A DNA stretch of 12,354 nt, taken from the NCBI RefSeq assembly GCF_002311515.1, contig NZ_DCAO01000081.1:1-12354 (forward strand). Direction: 5' to 3'. This document shows, in pieces, positions 1 through 6,501 of this stretch (within the stretch, counting starts at the first letter, position 1; every line of letters starts with the position of its first letter). The position numbers were made by a program, and so were the translations under genes. Under the pieces are notes generated by a model that was given only the letters and a program-made list of their open reading frames with translations, was not told where the DNA came from and ran no database searches. This stretch comes from Thalassospira sp. UBA1131. GTDB lineage: Bacteria; Pseudomonadota; Alphaproteobacteria; Rhodospirillales; Thalassospiraceae.

Positions 1-68
1 ATCATCGGGCTCATCATTGCGGCCGCGCCAAAGGCGACCCCTGCCATTACGGCACCGAGACGTTTCAT
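1..68 (-). CDS. Exported protein, N-terminal fragment (gene continues beyond the left edge)
   Basis: Reading leftward from an ATG at 68, the first 22 codons give a typical signal peptide: MKRL followed by a small hydrophobic, alanine- and glycine-rich core. A strong Shine-Dalgarno site (GGGAGG) lies about six bases upstream of the ATG, so the start is secure. The rest of the gene is outside the window, so the product cannot be named. The divergent LysR regulator resembles GbpR, which in Agrobacterium controls the sugar-binding protein gene chvE. A periplasmic solute-binding protein of an ABC or TRAP importer is therefore a reasonable inference, but nothing in these 22 residues proves it. Confidence 0.7.
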   Translation of the reverse strand, partial: MKRLGAVMAGVAFGAAAMMSPM

Positions 69-81
69 AGCTATCCTCCCT

Positions 82-219
82 AAAAGACACGGCATACATG
101 CCATTATTCTTTACGCCCGACTTTCACAGGCATTCGTGACCTGCATACGTCGTGTCTTTGTTTTCAATTGATATTGCATCCTATTTCCCAAAGGACACGG
201 CGCCATTATTCAGACGCCC
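82..219. repeat. Imperfect direct repeat in the divergent intergenic region (82-118 and 190-219)
   Basis: The segment 82-118 is repeated at 190-219. Both copies share AAA(A/G)GACACGGC, then GCCATTATTC, and end in ACGCCC. The left copy carries six extra bases (94-99) that create the palindrome GGCAT-AC-ATGCC at 91-102. The core AAAGACACG also occurs inverted (CGTGTCTTT) at 151-159, so the motif appears three times within 120 bases. The left copy starts 13 bases upstream of the leftward ATG, overlapping where its promoter or leader should be. The copies may be regulator sites or a small duplication. The function is unknown. Confidence 0.55.
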
Positions 220-254
220 TACATAACAATCAAATAAACATTTTCGAAACTTGC

Positions 255-270
255 ATATCAAAATTGATAT
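255..270. promoter_or_regulatory. Candidate LysR-regulator operator (inverted repeat)
   Basis: ATATCAA-AA-TTGATAT is a perfect 7-base inverted repeat ending 32 bases before the LysR-type start codon. It fits the T-N11/12-A dyad pattern generally seen at LysR-type binding sites. The half-site TTGATAT recurs at 168-174, and TTGCATATCAA here resembles ATGCAATATCAA read on the other strand at 168-179. The position suggests autoregulation and control of the divergent gene. The role is inferred from position and symmetry only. Confidence 0.45.
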
Positions 271-302
271 ACTAAAATCACGCCATACCGGAGGAATCCA
301 TT

Positions 303-1289
303 ATGGCCAAGACATCCAATCTGCTCCCGCTCAGTTCTGCGAAATCCCTGCTTTTCCGCTCTGGAAACCTGTTTCAGAGGGGGCTTAAGCTTAGTCACCT
401 GCGCATGATTGTCGCGATGGAAGAGACCGGTCAGATCAGTCTGGCGGCTGACATGCTCAAGACATCCCAACCGGCTGCCTCTAGACTATTGTCTGAGATG
501 GAAACCATCCTTGAGGCGCGGTTATGTGTCCGCAGTGCGCGCGGGATCGAGATGACCAATGCCGGACGCGCCCTTGCCCGGCGGGCGCGCAGCATGCTGA
601 TTGAAATCCGCGAAGCCGAACGCGAGATCGAGGATATCAAACATGGGGGCGGCACTGTCTTTATAGGGGCGGTGACCGCGGCAGCCGTTGAACTGGTCGT
701 GCCCGCCATCCGCAGTGTTCAGGCCGTCAACTCCTTGCTTGAGGCCCATGTCGGGGTTGGGCCATCGCATTTGCTGATCAAGGATTTGCTCGCTGGTGAT
801 CATGACTTTGTCATTGGCCGCGTGCCCGAGGATATGGACCCGCGCCTGTTTAACATCCGCGAAATCAGGAGCGAGAAAATCCGCCTGATGGTGCGCACCG
901 GTCATCCGCTGCTTGAAAGCAACAAGCCGATCACCCTTGCCCGCCTTGCCCAGTTCGAATGGATCTTGCCACCGCCCGGCAACCTGATGCGTCGTACGAT
1001 CGAGGATGTGTTTATTTCACGCCACCTGCCCTTGCCGCATTCGAGTTTGAATTCCGCGTCCCTTCTGGTGACGCTGGCGACCCTATCAGACACCAACGCC
1101 ATTGCCCCGATGGCCGAGGAAGTCACAACCCTGCTGACCAGTGGCGGGCTGATTACCGAACTGCCCTTTGATGGCGCGATTGAAATCAAACCCTATAGCC
1201 TGATCACCGCGCGCGGCCATCGGCTTTCACCCTCGGCACAACTGGTTTCCGATCATATCCTTGCACGCATCGAAAAACCGCATGGCTAG
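303..1289 (+). CDS. LysR-family transcriptional regulator, GbpR-like
   Basis: The 328-residue protein has a winged helix-turn-helix at about residues 29-90. The recognition region contains ISLAADMLKTSQPAASRLLSEME, with the QPAxS signature of the family. An effector-binding domain of the periplasmic-binding-protein fold occupies about residues 100-315. The stretch VFIGAVTAAAVELVVPAI is typical of the group that includes the Agrobacterium sugar regulator GbpR. A roughly 28-residue extension precedes the usual LysR start. I keep the ATG at 303 because GGAGG lies eight bases upstream. The gene diverges from an exported-protein gene across an intergenic region with repeats, the standard arrangement for a LysR regulator and its target. 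The ligand is not known; a sugar is a guess from the GbpR resemblance. Confidence 0.85.
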   Translation: MAKTSNLLPLSSAKSLLFRSGNLFQRGLKLSHLRMIVAMEETGQISLAADMLKTSQPAASRLLSEMETILEARLCVRSARGIEMTNAGRALARRARSMLIEIREAEREIEDIKHGGGTVFIGAVTAAAVELVVPAIRSVQAVNSLLEAHVGVGPSHLLIKDLLAGDHDFVIGRVPEDMDPRLFNIREIRSEKIRLMVRTGHPLLESNKPITLARLAQFEWILPPPGNLMRRTIEDVFISRHLPLPHSSLNSASLLVTLATLSDTNAIAPMAEEVTTLLTSGGLITELPFDGAIEIKPYSLITARGHRLSPSAQLVSDHILARIEKPHG

Positions 1290-1384
1290 CCTGATCGTCA
1301 TGCAATTGTTTGCACTGTGAAGCGTCTCAAAACTGGCGTAAGCTTCTGAGACAAAACAAGACATGTTGTGACCGAGAGTAAAAC

Positions 1385-2449
1385 ATGCCCGCAAGCCTTC
1401 GATATCTCAGCGCCCTGTTCGTCGTCGTCTCGCCCCTGATCGCACCAGGTGCGCATGCCAGTGCGACCGATGACAGCACGGCGGAAATGTCCGATATGGA
1501 CCGCCCGGCCGCCTTTGCGGTCATGGACATGCGCGCCAGCAGCGCATGGGCGATCAATCATTTTCAGTGGCTGGCCCCGAACGAAGAGGCGCTTGAAACC
1601 CTTGTGTTTTCGGCGGGCAAAGGGCCAATGCGGCTTGATTTCGTCATGGACAATATCGTTCCGTCCTATTGCGAACTCCGCCCCGACCCCGAGAATTGCG
1701 ATGGTCCGGGCGTCCCGGTCAGCTGGATGGAAGATGTCCCGCAAACCATCTGCATGGACATTCCGCTCGTGCTTAAGGCGCGCCACAAGGATGTTTTGAA
1801 AAAGGCAGACCTTCTGTGCCTGCAACCACAAAGCAACCTGCTTTTCCCCGATGACTGGATTGCTGGCAATGGCTGGCCGCAAGTCCATCTGCACCAGACC
1901 GTGACACCGCGCAAAATCCGCCATGATGGCAGCACCGCGATCATTGACCTTGTCATTACCGATGCCATTGCCACGGGCATCGCCAACCTGTCTGAACAGG
2001 GCTATGGCCCGGCCAAAATCGGCATGAGCGATGATGAACTGCGCGATGTGATCGGCCCCAACCTTGATACCTTTATCGCTGGCGATGATGAAAGCTGCAC
2101 CTATTTGCAGCGCGATCTTGATCCGTCCGGACTGGGGTACATGGTCCTTGATGGCAAACTTGCCCGCATGTCGCTTTATGGTGACGAGCATGATGTTGCC
2201 ACAAGCCTTGTGCGCACCCGCAATGGCCTTTCCATCGGATCGACCAAGGAAGACGTTTATGCCGCCTTTGCCGGTCAGACATTAATCGAGGAAGAAAACG
2301 AATATCTTGGCCCGGACGGGCGCTATGTCACCTGGTGGCAGGATGACGCCAAAACGCACGGCATCCGGTTTGAGATTGATGAAAGCGGCACCGTCATTGC
2401 CATTCATGCTGGCAGCGATGCAATCACATTGATCGAAGGCTGCGTCTAA
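1385..2449 (+). CDS. Exported protein of unknown function with two similar C-terminal motifs
   Basis: The 354-residue protein begins with a signal peptide: a hydrophobic core at about residues 5-20 and a probable cleavage site AHA at 23-25, so it should be periplasmic. The first half (about 30-200) is unrecognised. It contains a cluster of cysteines near residues 95-145. The C-terminal half has two related motifs, GYGPAKIGMSDDELRDVIG near 206 and GLSIGSTKEDVYAAF near 281. These follow the pattern of a short conserved unit seen in many uncharacterised exported proteins, and they resemble the G-x-[ST]-x-x-[ED]-[LV] helix of BamE-like folds. The end, I-E-G-C-V, and the SCTYL cysteine near residue 235 could form a disulfide. 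The Shine-Dalgarno site is weak (GAGAG). It is probably a single-gene unit. No function is assigned. Confidence 0.75.
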   Translation: MPASLRYLSALFVVVSPLIAPGAHASATDDSTAEMSDMDRPAAFAVMDMRASSAWAINHFQWLAPNEEALETLVFSAGKGPMRLDFVMDNIVPSYCELRPDPENCDGPGVPVSWMEDVPQTICMDIPLVLKARHKDVLKKADLLCLQPQSNLLFPDDWIAGNGWPQVHLHQTVTPRKIRHDGSTAIIDLVITDAIATGIANLSEQGYGPAKIGMSDDELRDVIGPNLDTFIAGDDESCTYLQRDLDPSGLGYMVLDGKLARMSLYGDEHDVATSLVRTRNGLSIGSTKEDVYAAFAGQTLIEEENEYLGPDGRYVTWWQDDAKTHGIRFEIDESGTVIAIHAGSDAITLIEGCV

Positions 2450-2641
2450 TCCCCGACAGCCAAGCGTCACCACATTTTCTTTGCTGTTGACTTGGCAATT
2501 GACTCACAGGGCCAAGCCGGTAAAAGCGCGTCTTGCGCAGATCATACAGATCTCGCCACTACCCAAAACCAACAACAATATTGCCATCCCCTTGCCGCAA
2601 AGCCCGACCAGAACGGCGTGCTTGCGGAGACACGAACACGA

Positions 2642-3196
2642 ATGCAAACACCCATAACGTCCAACCTTGTTGTCCTGACCGGCGGTCCCGGTACGGGCAA
2701 AACCACATTGATCAATCATCTTGATGACCGGGGCTTTGAAACAAGCCCCGAGGTGGCGCGCGCCATCATCGAAGAGCAGCTTGAACGCGGCGGCACCGCG
2801 CTGCCGTGGGAGGATAATGATGCCTATGCCGGGCTGATGTTCCGCCGATCCATCCGCGCCTGGCAGGAAGACATCCAAAATCACCCGCGCACGGTTTTCT
2901 GTGATCGGGGCCTGCCCGACACCTTGGCGCATCGCAGGCTTTCGGGATTACCGGAAAATCCCGATCTGATCCGCGCGATCAATACCTATCGCTATCACAG
3001 GGTGGCGTTCGTCCTGCCGCCCTGGTCGGAAATCTACAAAAACGATGCGGCGCGGACACAAAGCTTCTCCGAGGCCGTCAGAACATATGTCGTGCTGTGC
3101 CGGACCTATCATGAATGCGGCTATGAACTGGTCGAAATTCGCAAAGGCCCGGTCGAACAACGCGCCGCTCAGATCCTTGCCCGCCTGAAACTCTAA
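2642..3196 (+). CDS. AAA_28-type P-loop ATPase/kinase-like protein
   Basis: With the ATG at 2642 the protein is 184 residues, about the usual size for this family. A Walker A motif, GGPGTGKTT, lies at residues 14-22. FCDRGLPDTLA near residue 90 matches the conserved D-R-G-x-x-D segment of AAA_28 predicted ATPases, and basic residues near the C-terminal half could complete the lid. The frame stays open upstream to a TTG at 2492, but those 50 extra residues are polar, low in conservation signals and lack a good ribosome site. GGAG 11 bases before 2642 supports the shorter form. The domain resembles small-molecule or nucleotide kinases, but the substrate is unknown. The next gene starts 15 bases downstream, so the two are probably co-transcribed. 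Confidence 0.8.
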   Translation: MQTPITSNLVVLTGGPGTGKTTLINHLDDRGFETSPEVARAIIEEQLERGGTALPWEDNDAYAGLMFRRSIRAWQEDIQNHPRTVFCDRGLPDTLAHRRLSGLPENPDLIRAINTYRYHRVAFVLPPWSEIYKNDAARTQSFSEAVRTYVVLCRTYHECGYELVEIRKGPVEQRAAQILARLKL

Positions 3197-3211
3197 GAAA
3201 CACGCCCCAAG

Positions 3212-3685
3212 ATGACGTCAAACAAACCCACATCCCGATTTGCCAAACGTGCCGTCATGGCATGCACGGCCGCCGTAACGATGATCGCCAGCCTACCGGC
3301 GATTGCCGCCTGCTATGATTGGCCATTGCGCGAATATCGTGGCAATTATGCTTATGACGGCGACACGATCTATGTTGCCATTCCCGGCCTGCCCGATGAG
3401 ATCGCCAATATGTCGGTGCGCGTGCGCGGGGTTGATACGCCTGAAATGCGTGGCCAATGCGACAGCGAAAAGCAACTGGCGCAAAAGGCGCGTGACTATG
3501 CCCGCCAACGCCTGAAAACCGCGACATCGGTGCAGTTCTGCGAACCGGAATGGGGCCGTTATGGCGGGCGTGTGGTGGCGTCTGTGCGGGTCGATGGCAG
3601 CCCGCTTGATCTTGAGCTAATCGAAAACGGCCTTGCCCGCCCCTATGACGGCAAAACCAAACGTCAGCCCTGGTGCCAAGGCTGA
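3212..3685 (+). CDS. Exported thermonuclease-family protein (staphylococcal-nuclease fold)
   Basis: The 157-residue protein has an N-terminal export signal: basic residues up to R13, a hydrophobic core, then PAIAAC. The rest matches the SNase fold. YDGDTI carries a calcium-binding aspartate, RVRGVDTPE aligns with the R35/D40/T41/E43 active-site segment of staphylococcal nuclease, and GRYGGRVVASV supplies the second catalytic arginine (R87 equivalent). LDLELIENGLARPY is the usual C-terminal helix. Enzymes of this type cleave DNA and RNA to leave 3'-phosphates. The sequence IAAC at 31-34 fits a lipobox, so it may be a lipoprotein. Alternatively Cys34 pairs with one of the three other cysteines (QCDS, QFCEP and PWCQG). 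A second in-frame ATG at 3257 would shorten the n-region. The gene lies 15 bases after the ATPase gene. Confidence 0.85.
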   Translation: MTSNKPTSRFAKRAVMACTAAVTMIASLPAIAACYDWPLREYRGNYAYDGDTIYVAIPGLPDEIANMSVRVRGVDTPEMRGQCDSEKQLAQKARDYARQRLKTATSVQFCEPEWGRYGGRVVASVRVDGSPLDLELIENGLARPYDGKTKRQPWCQG

Positions 3686-3693
3686 GTTTCAGG

Positions 3694-3733
3694 TCTGATC
3701 AGATCGGCCTTTGATGTCACTTCAGTGTGAAGT
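3694..3733. repeat. Two palindromes upstream of msrB
   Basis: TCTGATCAGA (3694-3703) is a perfect 10-base palindrome. ACTTCA-GTG-TGAAGT (3719-3733) is a perfect 6-base inverted repeat, extended by GT/AC pairs after one mismatch. They fall between the nuclease stop and msrB, 81 or more bases before the msrB start. No T-run follows, so they are not a classic terminator. They could be an operator or part of the msrB promoter region. Confidence 0.3.
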
Positions 3734-3814
3734 CACTGGACAACTCCGATATTCCAACCATCTTTGCAAACAGGAAATCGCCAGACCGAAGTTCAGAAGG
3801 CTAAGTGACGAAAT

Positions 3815-4255
3815 ATGAGCAAATATCACAAAGACCCGGATGCCATCCGCGACCTGTCGCCCGAACAATATTACGTGACACAGGAAAGCGGCACCGAACC
3901 GCCGTTTCGCAATGATTTCTGGGATCACAAGGAAGACGGGCTTTATGTCGATATCGTCTCGGGCGAGCCGCTTTTTACCTCGCGCGACAAATTCGATAGC
4001 GGCTGTGGCTGGCCAAGCTTTGTGAAGCCTGTCCAATCCGAACATATCGTTGCCAAGGAAGACAACACGCACGGCATGCGCCGGATTGAGGTCCGATCCA
4101 AACATGGTGACAGCCACCTTGGCCACGTCTTCCCCGATGGCCCGAAGGATCGCGGTGGATTGCGTTATTGCATCAATTCCGCATCCCTTCGCTTTGTCGC
4201 GATCGAGGATCTTGAGGCCGAGGGATACGGCGAGTATCGCCACTTATTCGAATAA
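3815..4255 (+). CDS. msrB: Peptide-methionine (R)-S-oxide reductase, form lacking zinc cysteines
   Basis: This enzyme reduces the R-epimer of methionine sulfoxide in oxidised proteins, normally using thioredoxin, and is expected in the cytoplasm because no signal peptide is present. The 146-residue protein is a single MsrB domain. The catalytic cysteine is C119 in RYCINSASLRF, and the resolving cysteine is C64 in SGCGWPSF. The histidine motif is HLGHVFPDGP (101-110). The two CxxC pairs that bind structural zinc in many MsrB proteins are absent: the corresponding sites read VSGEPLF and SKHGDSHLG. This is the form-1 type known from Neisseria PilB. The gene has only a weak AAGG ribosome site and is followed by a terminator. 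Confidence 0.95.
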   Translation: MSKYHKDPDAIRDLSPEQYYVTQESGTEPPFRNDFWDHKEDGLYVDIVSGEPLFTSRDKFDSGCGWPSFVKPVQSEHIVAKEDNTHGMRRIEVRSKHGDSHLGHVFPDGPKDRGGLRYCINSASLRFVAIEDLEAEGYGEYRHLFE

Positions 4256-4261
4256 ACAGAC

Positions 4262-4295
4262 AAAAAAGACCGGCATCTGGCCGGTCTTTTTATTT
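4262..4295. terminator. Bidirectional rho-independent terminator
   Basis: A 12-base perfect stem, AAAAAGACCGGC (4263-4274) with GCCGGTCTTTTT (4280-4291), encloses a 5-base loop and is followed by further T residues. The A-run on the left gives a T-run on the other strand, so it works in both directions. It sits seven bases after the msrB stop and 23 bases beyond the end of the convergent operon, and should end both transcripts. Confidence 0.93.
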
Positions 4296-4317
4296 GTACG
4301 ATGATTAGAAATCACAC

Positions 4318-4791
4318 TCAAAAATCACCGGGTGCACATTGCAGGCACGTCAGCCCCATATCGCGCCATTTATCGACCACCCGTCTGCGATCATCGACAA
4401 CCAGCCACGGGTTAAAGCCATCCTCGATGATCTTGGCCAGAAGGTATTCCTTGACCTCTTCATCGGTGCGGTGATCGGCATCCATGGGGCGCAGATACAT
4501 GCCATCAAACGGGATATCATGCGCACGCAGCCAGGCTTCTGACCGGTGCTGCCATCCCGCCGGGCGACCTGAACAGATCAGGATCGCATGGCCGGATGCA
4601 TGCAGGATGCGCAACAGTTTCTCGATATTTTCAATCGGTTTGGCGTGGTCCATGGCGTCAAAGAACGCATCCCACTGTTTCTCCACACCATGAACCAGAT
4701 GCCCCAAAGCATCGGCATCAAAATGCGCCAGCGTGCCATCCATATCGAACACGACTGCATCACGCGCATCACGGGCTTTGGGTTCAGTCAC
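4318..4791 (-). CDS. HAD phosphatase resembling the 3'-phosphatase domain of T4 polynucleotide kinase
   Basis: The 157-residue protein is a compact HAD-superfamily enzyme. Motif I is FDMDGTLA with nucleophile D16 and acid D18, motif II is ICSGRP (S74), motif III is K114 in EEVKEYL, and motif IV is VVDDR with D133 and D134. The C-terminal stretch VVDKWRDMGLTCLQ followed by APGDF closely follows the end of T4 Pnkp (VVEMWRRIGVECWQ, ASGDF). The region RPMDADHRTDEEVKE also matches it. In T4 Pnkp this domain removes 3'-phosphates from nucleic acid ends. There is no kinase domain here. The GTG start overlaps the preceding stop by four bases (GTGA), so it is the last gene of the operon and probably translationally coupled. 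The substrate may be a nucleotide or an unrelated phosphoester. Confidence 0.87.
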   Translation of the reverse strand: MTEPKARDARDAVVFDMDGTLAHFDADALGHLVHGVEKQWDAFFDAMDHAKPIENIEKLLRILHASGHAILICSGRPAGWQHRSEAWLRAHDIPFDGMYLRPMDADHRTDEEVKEYLLAKIIEDGFNPWLVVDDRRRVVDKWRDMGLTCLQCAPGDF

Positions 4792-5378
4792 GCAGAAATC
4801 TCCTTGATCAGGTTTTCGGTCAAATTTTCATATTCCCAGCCGATTTCCATCGGGCGGAACAGGATCGGGGTGGCGTTGGGTACGCGCGGGCCATCGGCCT
4901 CAAACCCGGTCATGTAAAGAATGCAGCGCGCCACCCCGGAATGAGCAACGATCACCGTCAGGTCATCACTGACCTCGGCCAGGGCCTGTTGCATGGCAAA
5001 GGATACGCGCTGGCACATGGCATCAAACCCCTCGCCATTGGGCGGGGTGTCAAAGCGCGGGCACAGTTCCGAGATCGGACGGCCTTCCAGATCGCCCCAA
5101 TGGCGTTCGCGCAGACCATCAAGCACCCTGGCGTCATAATCGGGCAGCACCAGATTGGCCGTCGTGCGTGCCCGGTCCTGCGGGCTGACATAAACCGCCC
5201 GCCATTTCGCCATCGCCATTAATGGCGCGATTGCCATCGCCTGTTCGCGCCCGGTTTCATTCAGCGGTGGTTCGTTTGACCCGGCAATGATCCCCGCCCG
5301 GTTGGCATCGGTTTCCCCGTGCCGGATGAAAACAAACGGCAGTTTGGGAAAATCGAACTTTTCAGCGGCATAGATCAT
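4788..5378 (-). CDS. Histidine phosphatase family protein (phosphoglycerate-mutase-like)
   Basis: The 196-residue protein carries the full active site of the histidine phosphatase superfamily. RHGETDANR at 19-27 contains the nucleophile H20, SPQDRARTTA at 65-74 contains R69, LRERHWGDLEG has the acid E91, and VAHSGVAR has H146. It probably hydrolyses a small phosphate ester in the cytoplasm. It could be a mutase, but the family is dominated by phosphatases. The ATG at 5378 lies 34 bases after the stop of the hydrolase gene, with AAAGGTG about 10 bases upstream. Its stop overlaps the start of the HAD gene. Two phosphatases side by side in an importer operon suggest stepwise dephosphorylation of the imported compound; this is inference. 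Confidence 0.9.
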   Translation of the reverse strand: MIYAAEKFDFPKLPFVFIRHGETDANRAGIIAGSNEPPLNETGREQAMAIAPLMAMAKWRAVYVSPQDRARTTANLVLPDYDARVLDGLRERHWGDLEGRPISELCPRFDTPPNGEGFDAMCQRVSFAMQQALAEVSDDLTVIVAHSGVARCILYMTGFEADGPRVPNATPILFRPMEIGWEYENLTENLIKEISA

Positions 5379-5412
5379 GACCGGACATCACCTTTGTTGG
5401 AGAACGCATTCA

Positions 5413-6501
5413 TTACAAATAGAACCGATCTGCAAGCTGTAGCCGCCCGTCAAACCCGTCGACAAGCCCAAAATCCTCTGGCCGGCTAGTGAAAAGCGGC
5501 ACGACCTGCATCGCATGGCACTGATTGGCGAGATCAATCACATGGCTCGCCAGCGGGTGCACATTCCAACGCCGGAAATGGGCATGGCCCTTTTCGACCA
5601 TCTTGCGCGCCTCAATCGGCATGAAACCGGTAAAAATCACATGCGCACTTGCCCCCATGCGACCAGAGTCCTGCCATTGATCAATCAGTTCGCGCGCCTT
5701 GCCAAAGGTTGCGCACGGCGCATGACACAGCAACAAGCGTGCATCCGGATTGAAATGCTTTGCCTTGTCCTTAAGGCTGCGCAATTGGCGGATCGCATCA
5801 CTTGAAACGTAATCCGATCCATGGGCATCAAGCACCTGCTTGACCTGCCCGTAGCAGCGATCATCCATCGACCAGTCGGTCAGCCCGTGGCGCTCGAACA
5901 ACAACGCCATTTCCGCCGCCCGGCCACTGGGCGGCACGGGAAACAGGATTTGCCCATCCAGCTTGGTCATGGTGGTCAAAAGGCTATCAATGCGGACCTG
6001 CTGGGTCAGTTGTTCCATGCCATAGGACGCATCAAGCAGGACCGTTGCGGCATCAGGCGGCGCGTCATAAAGGAAATAATCAGATTCCTGACAAAAATCG
6101 CCGGAATACAGCACCCCGCCCCCCAGTTCGAAATGCAGCCACACCCCGCCAAATGAATGGCCGGTGCGCCCGGTTGTCACCGTCACGCCATCGACCTGAA
6201 TTTCCCCATAGGGCGGCAAGGGGATAACATTGGCCCCCTTGGGAAGGGAACGCGCCGTAACCTCGGTGCAATAGATCGGCAAACCGGCATCAACTATTTC
6301 GCCCGCCGCCCCGATATGGTCGATATGGTCGTGGGTAATGAAAACGGCGTTAACTTTATTGAGCCACGCCGGATCAAATCCCTGATCACTTTCGGGACCC
6401 ACTCCGCAATCAAGCAGCCAGCGGCGGTTAAAGAATTCCAGTCGCAGACAGGCCGGGCCCTTTTCACCAAGACCGGAAAGAACACGCATACGGGCTGACA
6501 T
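5413..6501 (-). CDS. Metallo-beta-lactamase-fold hydrolase with a beta-CASP-like domain
   Basis: The 362-residue protein has the metal site THDHIDH (H57, H59, D61, H62), then H115 in TGHSFGG and D135 in YSGDF. Beta-CASP features follow: LLDASYG (motif A, D157), FPVPPSGRAAEMALLF resembling the family's helix after motif A, and near the C-terminus VHPLASHVIDLA with H315 in the motif B position. Twenty-two residues later, where RNA-processing members have the metal-binding motif C histidine, this protein has F337 in VVPLFT. Aspartate at motif A and a non-histidine motif C are closer to the DNA-acting SNM1/Artemis group than to CPSF-73. It may be a nuclease or phosphodiesterase. The ATG at 6501 shares one base with the ATPase stop (TGATG). 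No signal peptide is present, so it acts in the cytoplasm. Confidence 0.85.
   Translation of the reverse strand: MSARMRVLSGLGEKGPACLRLEFFNRRWLLDCGVGPESDQGFDPAWLNKVNAVFITHDHIDHIGAAGEIVDAGLPIYCTEVTARSLPKGANVIPLPPYGEIQVDGVTVTTGRTGHSFGGVWLHFELGGGVLYSGDFCQESDYFLYDAPPDAATVLLDASYGMEQLTQQVRIDSLLTTMTKLDGQILFPVPPSGRAAEMALLFERHGLTDWSMDDRCYGQVKQVLDAHGSDYVSSDAIRQLRSLKDKAKHFNPDARLLLCHAPCATFGKARELIDQWQDSGRMGASAHVIFTGFMPIEARKMVEKGHAHFRRWNVHPLASHVIDLANQCHAMQVVPLFTSRPEDFGLVDGFDGRLQLADRFYL

Noticed and set aside
239..250. TTTTCGAAA upstream of the LysR gene as another DeoR operator
   Set aside because: It lacks the two-base centre of the TTTCG-TT-CGAAA palindrome, so it is probably a chance match.
1324..1352. 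GTCTCA...TGAGAC inverted repeat between the LysR gene and the next gene
   Set aside because: The arms are only six bases with a 17-base loop and no T-run, so it is too weak to call a terminator or operator.
1298..2191. 297-codon leftward open frame opposite the exported protein gene
   Set aside because: The rightward frame has a signal peptide and conserved motifs. The leftward frame has no recognisable domain and is explained by codon bias on the other strand.
2487..2504. Two TTGACT hexamers 12 bases apart, resembling -35 elements
   Set aside because: No convincing -10 element lies at the right distance from either.
2492..2641. Upstream TTG start extending the AAA_28 protein by 50 residues
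   Set aside because: The added residues are polar and unlike the family, no good ribosome site precedes the TTG, and the family normally begins just before the P-loop.
4596..5222. 208-codon rightward open frame opposite the two phosphatase genes
   Set aside because: Both phosphatases have intact active-site motifs on the other strand, and this frame has none.
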